Shown here in pieces: positions 45,364 to 54,372 of a stretch of 60,478 bases of DNA. A model generated the notes under the pieces. That model saw only the letters and a program-made list of their open reading frames with translations. It searched no databases and was not told where the DNA came from. The stretch is from Bacteroidota bacterium. GTDB taxonomy: Bacteria; Bacteroidota; Bacteroidia; JABEUT01. The translations under genes were made by a program, and so were the position numbers. Positions within the stretch are counted from its first letter, which is position 1, and each line of letters opens with the position of its first letter. The stretch is from positions 1-60,478 of the forward strand of contig JABDHI010000008.1 of assembly GCA_013285655.1 (NCBI GenBank). The letters are read 5' to 3'.

Positions 45364-47227
45364 TTTCAGTAACCACTTCAACGCCTTCTTCCTTATCAAC
45401 GCGTAAATTATCTATAATATGGTTTTGGCGTTCCATGGTATTTTTTCCCATGTAATACTCCAGCATATCTTTAATAATTGTTTCCGCACCTATAATAACA
45501 GGTTGTAGGCGTATATCCTTACCAATAAAGTGCTTAAACTCATCCGGTGATATTTCACCCAGCCCTTTAAATCGGGTTATCTCAGGCTTGCCACCCAGTT
45601 TGCTTATAGCATTCTGGCGTTCTATATCCGTATAGCAATAGTGTGTTTCCTTTTTATTACGCACGCGGAACAAAGGTGTTTCTAAAATGTACACGTGTCC
45701 GTTCTTTACCAGGTCAGGGAAAAATTGCAGGAAGAAAGTAAGCAACAACAAACGAATGTGCATACCATCTACGTCGGCATCGGTAGCAACTACCACGTTG
45801 TTATATCTTAAGTCTTCTATGCTCTCTTCAATATTCAATGCACTTTGCAGTAAGCTGAATTCCTCATTTTCGTACACGATCTTCTTGGTGAGTCCGTATG
45901 TATTCAACGGCTTTCCTTTCAAACTAAATACAGCCTGTGTATTGGCATCGCGAGATTTGGTAATAGAACCACTTGCCGAATCACCCTCGGTAATAAACAG
46001 GGTTGTTTCTAAACGCCTTTCGTTGTTATCGTTATAATGAACACGGCAATCGCGAAGCTTACGGTTATGTAAACCGGCCTTTTTAGCGCGCTCCTTAGCC
46101 AGTTTTTGTATGCCGGCCATGGCCTTGCGTTCTTCTTCCGATTGAACAATTTTCTTCAGTAATTCTTCCGCTACATTTTCATTTTTGTGCAGGAAGTTAT
46201 CGAGTTCGGTCTTAATAAAATCGCCAATAAACGAACGTATCGAGGGGCCTTTAGGACCCATATCCTGAGAACCTAATTTTGTCTTAGTCTGCGATTCGAA
46301 TATAGGCTCCTCTACTTTTAAACTTATAGCAGCCACAATAGATTTACGTATATCGGCCGCTTCAAAATTTCGTTTATAAAACTCACGTATGGTTTTAACG
46401 ACAGCCTCGCGGAAGGTATTTAAGTGAGTACCGCCCTGAGTTGTATGCTGCCCGTTTACAAACGAATAATATTCTTCGCTGTATTGTTGCACACTATGTG
46501 TCATAGCAACCTCTATATCATTCCCCTTTAAGTGAATGATAGGATAAAGAATAGGACTGTTGATATTATGCTCTAACAGATCAAATAATCCCTTTTCCGA
46601 TTCTATCTTGGCTCCGTTGAATCTTATTTTTAGTCCAGTATTCAGGAACGCGTAGTTCCATAACATACGCTCAACGTGCTCGGTAATGTAATGGTGGTTT
46701 GGGAATATAGAGTCATCGGCCTGGAAAGACATAATGGTTCCATTCTCCTCGTCAGATGAAATGATGTTATGATCTTTAAATACTTCACCTTTTTTAAACT
46801 CTATTACTTTGGTTTTCCCTTCGCGAACCGATTGCGCCTTGAAATAAGATGATAAAGCATTTACCGCTTTAGTACCCACCCCGTTCAAACCAACTGACTT
46901 CTTAAATACTTCTGAATCGTATTTAGCACCGGTGTTCATTTTAGCCACGGCGTCTTGCAACTTACCCAACGGAATACCACGGCCATAGTCGCGGATGGTA
47001 ACTGTTTTATCTTTTATGGTAACCTCAATGGTTTTACCAAAACCCATTGCATATTCATCTATAGAGTTATCTATTACCTCTTTTAACAATACATAAATAC
47101 CATCGTCGGGCGAAGAACCATCACCCAACTTTCCTATATACATACCCGGGCGAAAACGGATATGCTCTTTCCAGTCTAACGACCGGATACTATCTTCATT
47201 ATATTTTCCTGATGTTGGACTTGACAT
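45353..47227 (-). CDS. parE: DNA topoisomerase IV/gyrase B-type ATPase subunit
   Basis: The frame is open to 47293, but the ATG at 47227 ([17 protein letters not shown]) follows a -7 promoter element and opens just before the conserved [12 protein letters not shown], so I take it (624 aa). The GHKL ATPase shows [20 protein letters not shown] and [14 protein letters not shown]; the QTKTKLG loop is present; the TOPRIM domain reads [11 protein letters not shown] and [17 protein letters not shown]. The length and lack of the long GyrB insertion favour ParE over GyrB. The parC partner is not in the window. Confidence 0.9.
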   Translation of the reverse strand: MSSPTSGKYNEDSIRSLDWKEHIRFRPGMYIGKLGDGSSPDDGIYVLLKEVIDNSIDEYAMGFGKTIEVTIKDKTVTIRDYGRGIPLGKLQDAVAKMNTGAKYDSEVFKKSVGLNGVGTKAVNALSSYFKAQSVREGKTKVIEFKKGEVFKDHNIISSDEENGTIMSFQADDSIFPNHHYITEHVERMLWNYAFLNTGLKIRFNGAKIESEKGLFDLLEHNINSPILYPIIHLKGNDIEVAMTHSVQQYSEEYYSFVNGQHTTQGGTHLNTFREAVVKTIREFYKRNFEAADIRKSIVAAISLKVEEPIFESQTKTKLGSQDMGPKGPSIRSFIGDFIKTELDNFLHKNENVAEELLKKIVQSEEERKAMAGIQKLAKERAKKAGLHNRKLRDCRVHYNDNNERRLETTLFITEGDSASGSITKSRDANTQAVFSLKGKPLNTYGLTKKIVYENEEFSLLQSALNIEESIEDLRYNNVVVATDADVDGMHIRLLLLTFFLQFFPDLVKNGHVYILETPLFRVRNKKETHYCYTDIERQNAISKLGGKPEITRFKGLGEISPDEFKHFIGKDIRLQPVIIGAETIIKDMLEYYMGKNTMERQNHIIDNLRVDKEEGVEVVTEIIE

Positions 47228-47247
47228 AGTGTTTTCTTTAATGGGTG

Positions 47248-47255
47248 CAAAATTA
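47248..47255 (-). promoter_or_regulatory. -7 element that decides the parE start
   Basis: Minus-strand TAATTTTG ends 20 bases upstream of the ATG at 47227 and lies within the frame that would be coding if the upstream ATG at 47293 were used. Confidence 0.5.
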
Positions 47256-47341
47256 AGCGAAAGCGGCTTGCCTATTCCTTCGGTTATATCCATATTATGA
47301 ACAGTTTATGGCCCCGACGTTAATAAATAAAGCCTAAATCC

Positions 47342-47349
47342 TATATTCG
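47342..47349 (+). promoter_or_regulatory. Near-consensus -7 element for the Dph6-like gene
   Basis: TATATTCG has one mismatch to TAnnTTTG and ends 5 bases before the ATG at 47355, which predicts a leaderless start. Confidence 0.35.
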
Positions 47350-47354
47350 CCCCT

Positions 47355-48065
47355 ATGAAAAAAGCCATTTTTTGCTGGAGCGGAGGTAAAGATTCTGCAT
47401 TTGCCTTATATAAGGTACTACAGGAGAAAGAATACCAAGTTGAGGCCCTCTTTACGACAGTAAATGAAAATTTTAAGCGGGTATCGATGCATGGGGTGCG
47501 CGAAGAACTGATAGAACGCCAGGCTAAAAGCATTGGCCTACCCGGGTATAAAATGTACGTAAAGGAGGGCAGTAATGCTGAATATGAGCGCAATATGGAG
47601 GCCTTTTTGAACGAACAAAAGGCAAAAGGCATTGAATATGTGATATTTGGCGATATATTTTTAGAAGATCTGCGTCTTTACCGCGAGAATAATATGGCCA
47701 AGGTCGGTATGAAAGCCGTTTTCCCCCTTTGGAAGAAAGACACCAAGGAACTGGCCGATAGCTTTATAAAAAATGGTTTTAAGACCATACTTTGCTGCAC
47801 GAACGATGCTTACCTAGGTGAAAAAGAAGTAGGAGAATTATTTACCAAAGACTTTGTACAAAACCTGCCTGCCAATGTGGATCCTTGTGGCGAACATGGC
47901 GAGTTCCATAGTTTCTGCTTTGATGGGCCCATATTTAAAGAACCCGTAAAATTCGAAAAGGGAGAAAAAGTATATAAACCCATAGAAATTAAGGTAACTA
48001 AGGACCATCCGCCAATAACAGGGCCACGTGCCAATGGCTTTTGGTTTTGTGAACTTAGCCTTTAA
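47355..48065 (+). CDS. Dph6-related PP-loop ATPase
   Basis: A 236-residue cytosolic protein of the DUF71/Dph6 group, ATP pyrophosphatases that in eukaryotes amidate diphthine. The PP-loop is CWSGGKDSAFALYK (SGGKDS at about 9-14), with VSMHGVREELIERQA, VIFGDIFLEDLRLYRE and the C-terminal GEHGEFHSFCFDGP signature. Bacteria lack diphthamide, so the bacterial substrate is unknown; the name should not be taken literally. It runs in the same direction as paaC 35 bases later, but paaC has its own promoter. Confidence 0.85.
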   Translation: MKKAIFCWSGGKDSAFALYKVLQEKEYQVEALFTTVNENFKRVSMHGVREELIERQAKSIGLPGYKMYVKEGSNAEYERNMEAFLNEQKAKGIEYVIFGDIFLEDLRLYRENNMAKVGMKAVFPLWKKDTKELADSFIKNGFKTILCCTNDAYLGEKEVGELFTKDFVQNLPANVDPCGEHGEFHSFCFDGPIFKEPVKFEKGEKVYKPIEIKVTKDHPPITGPRANGFWFCELSL

Positions 48066-48078
48066 AATAGTAACTTTG
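48046..48078 (+). promoter_or_regulatory. Full -33/-7 promoter for the paa genes
   Basis: TTTG (48046-48049), 21-base spacer, TAACTTTG (48071-48078), then 22 bases to the ATG at 48101. It is the only site in the window where I see both elements at the right distance. Confidence 0.6.
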
Positions 48079-48100
48079 TTACTTCTTAAAAACATACTAT

Positions 48101-48871
48101 ATGAGCGACGCTACTGCTGTAAATAAGTCACTGTTAAACTACCTGTTATGGTTAGGAGATAGCAACCTGGTACTTGGCCACCGCCTATCGGAATGGTGCG
48201 GCCACGGACCTATATTAGAAGAAGATATTGCCATCACCAATATTGCACTTGATCTTATTGGTGCATCGCGCCTTTATTTAACCTATGCCGGAGAATTAGA
48301 AGGCAAAGGACACACAGAAGATGACCTGGCTTACCTGCGCGACGTAATGAATTACAAAAATTGCATTTTGGTGGAACAGTTAAATGGCGATTTTGCCAAC
48401 ACCATGATGCGTCAGTTTTTGTTTACGGCTTTTAGCTACCATTTGCAAACTGCTTTATTAAATAGCACCAACGAACAACTACGAGCTATCGCAGAAAAAT
48501 CAGTAAAAGAAACAACTTATCATTTGCGCCATTGCAGCGACTGGCTAATACGCCTTGGCGGTGGTACCGAAGAGAGCCACAAACGCACACAAGATGCCGT
48601 TGACAACCTTTGGATGTTTACCGATGATATGTTTGAAGTTGCTGAGGGCGACAAGCTTTTAGTAACAGAAAAGATAGTACCTGAAATGGCTACGATATAT
48701 AAACAATGGGAAGCCACAGTTAAGCAAGTGCTGGATGAAGCTACCATTAAAGTTCCACAACGTAGTTATATGATGAAGGGCGGAAGAAAAGGAATACATA
48801 CCGAGCATCTTGGCTTTCTATTAGCCGAAATGCAATTTATGCAACGCGCCTATCCGGGAGCGAAGTGGTAA
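48101..48871 (+). CDS. paaC: Phenylacetyl-CoA epoxidase structural subunit PaaC
   Basis: A 256-residue ferritin-like subunit that binds the catalytic PaaA in the multicomponent monooxygenase of aerobic phenylacetate degradation. The sequence LLNYLLWLGDSNLVLGHRLSEW and ALDLIGASRLYLTYAGE near the N-terminus and YHLRHCSDWLIRLGGGTEES further on are PaaC signatures. It is followed with no gap by paaD. The catalytic subunit gene paaA and also paaB and paaE are not in this window. Confidence 0.95.
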   Translation: MSDATAVNKSLLNYLLWLGDSNLVLGHRLSEWCGHGPILEEDIAITNIALDLIGASRLYLTYAGELEGKGHTEDDLAYLRDVMNYKNCILVEQLNGDFANTMMRQFLFTAFSYHLQTALLNSTNEQLRAIAEKSVKETTYHLRHCSDWLIRLGGGTEESHKRTQDAVDNLWMFTDDMFEVAEGDKLLVTEKIVPEMATIYKQWEATVKQVLDEATIKVPQRSYMMKGGRKGIHTEHLGFLLAEMQFMQRAYPGAKW

Positions 48872-49357
48872 ATGGAAACCAGGGAACAAATATTTGATTA
48901 CCTGCAGGAAGTTTTCGATCCTGAAGTTCCTGTTTTAAGTGTGGTTGACCTTGGCATTATACGTAAAGTTGAAGTAGATGCCGAAGGAACACACATTACC
49001 ATTACCCCTACTTACACAGGATGCCCTGCTATGAATGTGATAGAAGAAGACATTCGTGCCAAGCTAACAGAAAAGGGTATTAATAATTTTGATATTAAAA
49101 CTATTCTTTCTCCGGCTTGGACAACCGACTGGATAAGTGATGAAGGGAAAAGGAAATTGAAAGAATACGGTATTGCTCCACCCGAAAGATCATCGCCCGA
49201 TAAAAGTTTATTGAGTAACCATATTAAGACCATTAAGTGCCCACGTTGTGGTTCGACTGATACCGAGATGAGAAGTTTTTTTGGTTCGACCGCTTGTAAG
49301 GCGCTATATGTGTGCCATGCCTGTAAAGAACCATTCGATTATTTTAAATGCCTATAA
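48872..49357 (+). CDS. paaD: Phenylacetyl-CoA epoxidase maturation factor PaaD
   Basis: A 161-residue MIP18/DUF59 protein thought to help insert iron into the epoxidase. The N part has the DUF59 core EVFDPEVPVLSVVDLGIIRK and TITPTYTGCPAMNVIEED with its conserved Cys. The C-terminus has a zinc-ribbon-like set of cysteines (CPRCGSTDTEMRS, then VCHACKEPFDYFKCL), as in PaaD proteins. The ATG follows the paaC TAA directly. A repeat-flanked insertion begins 6 bases after its stop. Confidence 0.94.
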   Translation: METREQIFDYLQEVFDPEVPVLSVVDLGIIRKVEVDAEGTHITITPTYTGCPAMNVIEEDIRAKLTEKGINNFDIKTILSPAWTTDWISDEGKRKLKEYGIAPPERSSPDKSLLSNHIKTIKCPRCGSTDTEMRSFFGSTACKALYVCHACKEPFDYFKCL

Positions 49358-49362
49358 CTACT

Positions 49363-49645
49363 TTTCACCGTGAAGACGCTAATGACAACAAAGAATTCTA
49401 ATAAAAGTAAACAACTCTCACCATGTATCTGCGCAAAGGTCAGATATGCGTTAGGTGTTAAAAACATATTACCTTCAAACGATAAAAAATGCTCACAGGC
49501 TTATTGGGATAATGTTGTAGATGATTTATCAAAGCGGTATGGCAAAACATCTCAACAGACACAGGCGGCAAAAAACAAGTATAATTCTTTGATACAGTAA
49601 ATAATACATTAACGATTTCTAAAGATTTGCGTCTTAGCGGTAAAA
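49363..49645. repeat. Repeat-flanked insertion between paaD and paaG
   Basis: TTTCACCGTGAAGACGCTAA (49363-49382) and, inverted, 49626-49645 (reverse complement TTTTACCGCTAAGACGCAAA) match at 16 of 20 bases. They enclose 243 bp that include a 76-codon frame. The arms resemble the ACCGCAAAGACGC-type intergenic repeats common in several bacterial phyla. I see no transposase. Confidence 0.5.
49370..49600 (+). CDS. Small hypothetical protein inside the paaD-paaG insertion
   Basis: The frame runs from a GTG at 49370 (inside the left repeat arm) or from the ATG at 49382 and codes up to 76 residues: polar, basic, with three cysteines (SPCICAKVRYALGV, KKCSQAYWDNVVDD). No signal peptide, membrane segment or known family. 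It may be a real element-borne gene, since the C-terminal half looks like an ordered helical protein, or chance. The start codon is undecided. It would be read by the paa transcript. Confidence 0.4.
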   Translation: MKTLMTTKNSNKSKQLSPCICAKVRYALGVKNILPSNDKKCSQAYWDNVVDDLSKRYGKTSQQTQAAKNKYNSLIQ

Positions 49646-49654
49646 TTTAAAACT

Positions 49655-50428
49655 ATGGAGAGTATTGAGTTTTCAGTAAAAAATGGAGTTGGTAAAATAA
49701 CCCTCAACCGACCAGATGTACTTAACAGCTTTAATATGCCAATGGCCAAGGAAATGATAACGGCCCTGGATGAATGCATTAACAACAAATCTATACGCGC
49801 TGTATTAATTACCGGTGCAGGCAGAGCATTTTGCGCGGGGCAGGATCTGGCAGCAGCTATTGCTCCCGGTGCAGATATTAAAGTAATTGTGCAACAACAA
49901 TACAACCCCATTATTACCAAAATACGCAACATGGAAAAACCAATTGTGTGTGCTGTTAATGGTGTTGCAGCAGGCGCAGGCGCTAACCTTGCCATTGCTT
50001 GTGATATAGTATTGGCAGCAGCTTCTTCCTCTTTTATACAAGCATTCAGTAAAATAGGCTTAGTTCCCGATAGTGGAGGAACTTTCTTTTTACCACGCCT
50101 GGTTGGTTTACAACGCGCCACTGCATTAATGATGCTGGGCGATAAAGTTACCGCGCAACAAGCATTGGAGTTTGGCATGATATATAAAGTATTGCCAGAT
50201 GATACACTAATGGCCGAGGCAGAAAAAATGACTGAACACTTGGCACAAATGCCAACCAAAGGTTTGGGCTTAACAAAAAAATTACTCAATGCATCCATGC
50301 ACAATAACCTGAACCAACAGCTAGATATGGAAGGTGAACTGCAGGCAGCAGCAGCTAAAACTGTTGATCATGGCGAAGGAGTAAAAGCATTTTTAGAGAA
50401 AAGAAAACCTGCTTTTAAAGGCGAATAA
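49655..50428 (+). CDS. paaG: Ring 1,2-epoxyphenylacetyl-CoA isomerase (PaaG-type crotonase)
   Basis: A 257-residue crotonase-fold enzyme. In phenylacetate degradation PaaG turns the epoxide made by PaaABCE into an oxepin-CoA. FCAGQDLAAA is the CoA/oxyanion segment; GVAAGAGANLAIACDIVLAA the second oxyanion loop; GLVPDSGGTFFLPRLVG the acidic catalytic loop; GVKAFLEKRKPAFKGE the typical C-terminus. General enoyl-CoA hydratase is the alternative, but neighbours paaC and paaD and the GLVPDSGG loop favour PaaG. A long frame on the opposite strand is its shadow. Confidence 0.88.
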   Translation: MESIEFSVKNGVGKITLNRPDVLNSFNMPMAKEMITALDECINNKSIRAVLITGAGRAFCAGQDLAAAIAPGADIKVIVQQQYNPIITKIRNMEKPIVCAVNGVAAGAGANLAIACDIVLAAASSSFIQAFSKIGLVPDSGGTFFLPRLVGLQRATALMMLGDKVTAQQALEFGMIYKVLPDDTLMAEAEKMTEHLAQMPTKGLGLTKKLLNASMHNNLNQQLDMEGELQAAAAKTVDHGEGVKAFLEKRKPAFKGE

Positions 50429-50447
50429 TTAAAATACCCTCGTTAGC

Positions 50448-52325
50448 GTGTGCGGAATATGTGGCATCATTGGTGAAAAGGCAAACAATAAGGGGAGCCT
50501 GTCGACCATGTTGCAAGCCATTGCACACCGTGGCCCCGATGATGAAGGTACTTTTGCAGATAACAATATTGCACTCGGGCATCGCCGCCTAAGTATTATA
50601 GATCTTTCTAAGAACGGCCACCAGCCTATGTTTTCAGCAGATGGGCGATATGCTATTGTTTACAATGGCGAACTATATAATTACAAAAGCCTTAAGTTAG
50701 AACTACAACGTGCGCAGTCAGGGGGAGGCACAACAATGGCCTACCCATTCCAAACGCAAAGCGATACCGAAGTTATATTGGCAGCCTATATGCGTTGGGG
50801 AGTTGATTGCCTGAAGTATTTCAATGGCATGTTTGCTTTTGCAATATGGGATAAAGAAAAGAAAGAGCTATTTATTGCACGTGACAGATTAGGAATTAAG
50901 CCTTTATATTTTTATTGGGAGCAAGGCAAAACATTTGCATTTGCATCGGAGCTAAGGGCATTATTAAAAAGTGGATTAGTTCCTAAAAAACTAAACACAG
51001 GTGCGCTTCATTATTATTTAAAAAGGCAAACCACTCCTAGTCAGCATACTATTATTAAAGATGTGCAGATGTTGTTGCCAGGCTATTACACCATTATAAG
51101 GGAAGACCTTAGCCCTACAACACAAAAGCCATACTGGAGCTTAAAGGACATTAAGAATCAGCCGGAAGATACATCATACGAAGAGGTTTGTACCAATGTA
51201 AAACATTTACTCTACGATTCAGTTGAACAGCAGTTAGTATCAGATGCGCCGTTCGGAGCATTCCTTTCGGGTGGTATCGATTCAAGTTTGATCGTAGCTA
51301 TCATGTCTAAGTATCTGACGAAAAAGGTAGATACCTTTTCAGTGAATTTTGAAGAAGACCAGTTTAACGAAGGGCCCTATGCAAGGCAAATTGCAAAGCA
51401 ATACGATACACATCATCACGATATTGTACTTTCTTTAAAATCGTTCTTAAGTAAACTACCGGCAGCATTAAATGCTATGGATCACCCGAGTGGCGATGGA
51501 ATGAACAGCTACGTAGTTTCGGAAGCAACGAAGAAAGAAGGCATTAAAATGGTGTTATCGGGTTTGGGCGGAGATGAGCTTTTTGCCGGCTATCCTTTCT
51601 TTACACGACTTTACAAATTAGAGAAAGCAAACTGGGCCTCCGGATTTCCTAAACCGGTTGTTGGGTTACCTGCTCATATTTACAAACTATTTAAGAATAG
51701 TAGCAGTGCAGATAAGTTGATTGAATTAATGAACCTACCTAACTGGAAGACAGAAACTACTTACCCAGTAATGCGAAGTGCGTTATCATCTGCCGAAGCT
51801 ACTAGTTTATTAAATGTAAGTGCAAGCCTTGCGGATACTATTTCATTAGATGAACGATTTGGCATATTATCGAGGTTAACGATTGATGAATTGAGCAGCT
51901 ACTTGCCTGATACCTTATTACGCGATACCGACCAAATGAGCATGGCACATGCGTTGGAAGTACGTGTACCATTCCTTGATTACAGATTGGTCGAGTATGT
52001 GGTAGGCTTAAATGATAAAACAAAATATCCGGTAACACCGAAGAAATTGCTTACAGATGCTACCAAGGGCCTATTACCTGAGAATATTATAAACAGACCA
52101 AAGATGGGCTTTACTTTCCCTTGGGCTATGTGGATGAAAGGCGAATTAAAAACCTTTTGCGAGGCAAAGATGATCTGCTTATCGAAAAGGCCGCAATTCA
52201 ATAAAGATAATGTGCAATATTTGTGGCAGAGTTTTTTAAAGGACAGTAACAAAACACCCTGGCACAAAATATGGCATTTGGTGGTGCTTGAAAACTGGTT
52301 AACAGAGAACGAAATAGATGGCTAA
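50448..52325 (+). CDS. asnB: Glutamine-hydrolysing asparagine synthase (AsnB-like)
   Basis: A 625-residue glutamine amidotransferase/synthetase. The start is GTG and residue 2 is the catalytic Cys (CGICGIIG). The N-terminal Ntn domain has IAHRGPDDEG and LGHRRLSIIDL; the synthetase domain has the PP-loop FLSGGIDSSLIVAI (Ser274) and LSGLGGDELFAGYPFF. Standalone AsnB makes asparagine, while homologues inside sugar clusters may amidate uronic acids. Being followed directly by two glycosyltransferases (ATG inside its end) makes the second use plausible. The end overlaps the GT4 start by 8 bases. Confidence 0.88.
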   Translation: MCGICGIIGEKANNKGSLSTMLQAIAHRGPDDEGTFADNNIALGHRRLSIIDLSKNGHQPMFSADGRYAIVYNGELYNYKSLKLELQRAQSGGGTTMAYPFQTQSDTEVILAAYMRWGVDCLKYFNGMFAFAIWDKEKKELFIARDRLGIKPLYFYWEQGKTFAFASELRALLKSGLVPKKLNTGALHYYLKRQTTPSQHTIIKDVQMLLPGYYTIIREDLSPTTQKPYWSLKDIKNQPEDTSYEEVCTNVKHLLYDSVEQQLVSDAPFGAFLSGGIDSSLIVAIMSKYLTKKVDTFSVNFEEDQFNEGPYARQIAKQYDTHHHDIVLSLKSFLSKLPAALNAMDHPSGDGMNSYVVSEATKKEGIKMVLSGLGGDELFAGYPFFTRLYKLEKANWASGFPKPVVGLPAHIYKLFKNSSSADKLIELMNLPNWKTETTYPVMRSALSSAEATSLLNVSASLADTISLDERFGILSRLTIDELSSYLPDTLLRDTDQMSMAHALEVRVPFLDYRLVEYVVGLNDKTKYPVTPKKLLTDATKGLLPENIINRPKMGFTFPWAMWMKGELKTFCEAKMICLSKRPQFNKDNVQYLWQSFLKDSNKTPWHKIWHLVVLENWLTENEIDG

Positions 52326-53457
52326 GAAAAAAATACTTTTGTTCAGTGATTGGTTTTACCCCGGCTTTATGGCGGGCGGACCAATACAGTCATCGTTCAA
52401 CTTAATTAACCACCTTAAAGACTATTACGATTTTTCTGTTGTAACACGTGATACAGATTATACCGACACTATACCCTATAAAGGAATAAAGAGCGACACC
52501 TGGACCATTTTGCCTAATGGCATGAGGGTTTATTATTTCTCCACCAAAAACCTTAGCAACCTTAATATGACTAAGCTTATTGAGAGTGAAGATTTTGATG
52601 TGGCTTACCTGAACAGCATGTATTCGCCAAGCTTTACTATACGGCCGCTCTTTATACTTAACCGCATGAACAAGAAAGTAATTCTTGCTCCACGGGGTAT
52701 GTTAGCGCCTAGTGCTATTGCTATAAAGAGTTGGAAGAAGAGACCATTTCTGTTATGGATAAAGAACAGCAGCCTTATTAAGAACATGATATTCCATGCG
52801 GCATCTGTGCAAGAACAAGGGCATATACGCGATGTATTTGGCGAGAAAGTTGAGGTCCGCCTTGCCCCTAACCTGCCCGGCAAAATGGAACTACCCGCAT
52901 TTACACTTAAACGAAAAGCGCCTGGTGCAGTCCATTTAATTAGTGTTGCACGCATATCGCCCGAAAAAAATTTGCTTTATGCGTTGGAAGTATTGAGTAA
53001 GGTAAAAGGCAAAGTAAAGTTTGATATTTATGGACCGGTTTATGATTATGCATACTGGCAAAAATGTAAAACCGTTATAAATAGATTACCTGAAAATATT
53101 GAGGCGGAGCATTTTGGCCCTATTGCCAAAGATGAGATACCTGACGCATTAAAAGGTGTTCACTTTCTGTTTATGCCAACCCAAGGCGAAAACTTTGGAC
53201 ATACTATTTTAGAAGCCATGGTATGCGGCTGTCCTGCTATCATTAGCGATCAAACCCCATGGCGTGGACTTGAACCTGCCAAAGCAGGCTTTGATTTGCC
53301 GCTGAATGACCAGGCAAGCTTTGTAACTGCCCTCGAAAAGTGTATTGCCATGGATACTGCCACATTTAAAGAATGGAGCGAAGGAACTCGGAAATGCGCT
53401 GCAGGATTTATTAATGACCCCAACCTGCTTCAGCAAAGCATCCATATTTTTGAATAA
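52318..53457 (+). CDS. Glycosyltransferase family 4 protein
   Basis: A 379-residue GT-B transferase. N domain: ILLFSDWFYPGFMAGGPIQS and LAPRGMLAPSAIAIKSWKK. C domain: VARISPEKNLLYALEVLSKV and the EX7E-like HFLFMPTQGENFGHTILEAMVCGCPAII, the retaining GT4 active site. It would add a sugar to a growing polysaccharide or glycolipid. It overlaps the asnB-like gene by 8 bases and is followed by a palindromic repeat region before the GT2 gene. Confidence 0.9.
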   Translation: MAKKKILLFSDWFYPGFMAGGPIQSSFNLINHLKDYYDFSVVTRDTDYTDTIPYKGIKSDTWTILPNGMRVYYFSTKNLSNLNMTKLIESEDFDVAYLNSMYSPSFTIRPLFILNRMNKKVILAPRGMLAPSAIAIKSWKKRPFLLWIKNSSLIKNMIFHAASVQEQGHIRDVFGEKVEVRLAPNLPGKMELPAFTLKRKAPGAVHLISVARISPEKNLLYALEVLSKVKGKVKFDIYGPVYDYAYWQKCKTVINRLPENIEAEHFGPIAKDEIPDALKGVHFLFMPTQGENFGHTILEAMVCGCPAIISDQTPWRGLEPAKAGFDLPLNDQASFVTALEKCIAMDTATFKEWSEGTRKCAAGFINDPNLLQQSIHIFE

Positions 53458-53469
53458 GCTATATAATAT

Positions 53470-53610
53470 ACTCACCCCTACCCCTCTCTATCAAATAGAG
53501 AGGGGTAAAGTCAAAGAACGTAAATTATCATGAATGTAACTTTAGTAGAAATTAAAAAAACTGAACCAGCTTCTCCCCTCTATGCTTGCAGAGAGGGGTT
53601 GGGGGTGAGT
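53470..53610. repeat. Palindromic intergenic element with CTCACCCC-type ends
   Basis: The left end CTCACCCCTACCCCTCTC (53471-53488) and the right end, read in reverse, CTCACCCCCAACCCCTCTC are nearly complementary. Each end also forms its own hairpin: 53480-53490 with 53496-53506, and 53575-53581 with 53592-53598. Such ends are frequent in Bacteroidota intergenic DNA. The hairpin at 53480-53506 may also act as a terminator for the GT4 gene. There is no coding capacity. Confidence 0.7.
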
Positions 53611-53621
53611 AAATAAAAGCC

Positions 53622-54368
53622 ATGTTGAAGATAACTATAATAACAGCTTGTTTAAATAATGCAGATACATTAGAAAGTGCCTTGCAATCGGTTATTGAGC
53701 AGGATTACAAAAACATTGAATACATAGTTATTGATGGTGCATCAACAGATGGCACTCAAGCGCTATTAGAAAAATACAAAGACAAGATAAGCGTTATCAT
53801 TTCTGAAAAGGATAAAGGTATTTACGAAGCCCTGAACAAAGGCTTAAGCAAAGCGACAGGTGAGGTTATTGGTTTTTTGCATGCCGATGATTTCTACACA
53901 TTTCCTCATATCATTTCGAAAATTGCTTCGACATTCGAAAAGACAGATACGGACTGCGTTTACGGAGATCTGCAATACGTTGACCGCGAAAGCTCGATAC
54001 GTGTAATACGCAACTGGAAGTCTGAACCATATAAGAATGACCTTTTTATGAAAGGCTGGATGCCGCCCCACCCTACTTTCTTTTTGAAAAAGAAATGGTA
54101 CGATGAATATGGTGGATACAATACAACATTTGCTATTTCAGCCGATTACGAATTAATGCTTCGCATGCTTTACAAGCATAAACTAAAAGCAACCTATATA
54201 CCCGAAGTATTGGTAAAAATGCGCACAGGTGGAACCAGCAACAGCTCATTGGCTAGACGCATTAAGGCAAACCAAGAAGACAGAAAAGCCTGGAAGATAA
54301 ACAACCTGAAACCCGGCCCGTTTACCTTGATTAAAAAGCCTTTAGGGAAACTGGGGCAGTACTTATAA
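53622..54368 (+). CDS. Glycosyltransferase family 2 protein
   Basis: A 248-residue GT-A inverting transferase: ITIITACLNNADTLESALQSV, YIVIDGASTDGTQALL (nucleotide-sugar aspartate) and GFLHADDFY (DxD-like metal site), then ISADYELMLRMLYKH. WcaA-like enzymes of this type add sugars to surface polysaccharides. It follows the palindromic element and precedes a small membrane protein by 4 bases. Confidence 0.92.
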   Translation: MLKITIITACLNNADTLESALQSVIEQDYKNIEYIVIDGASTDGTQALLEKYKDKISVIISEKDKGIYEALNKGLSKATGEVIGFLHADDFYTFPHIISKIASTFEKTDTDCVYGDLQYVDRESSIRVIRNWKSEPYKNDLFMKGWMPPHPTFFLKKKWYDEYGGYNTTFAISADYELMLRMLYKHKLKATYIPEVLVKMRTGGTSNSSLARRIKANQEDRKAWKINNLKPGPFTLIKKPLGKLGQYL

Positions 54369-54372
54369 TAAA

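Noticed and set aside
49609-50304. 231-codon minus-strand frame opposite paaG
   Set aside because: It is an antisense shadow of a clear crotonase gene and has no family resemblance.
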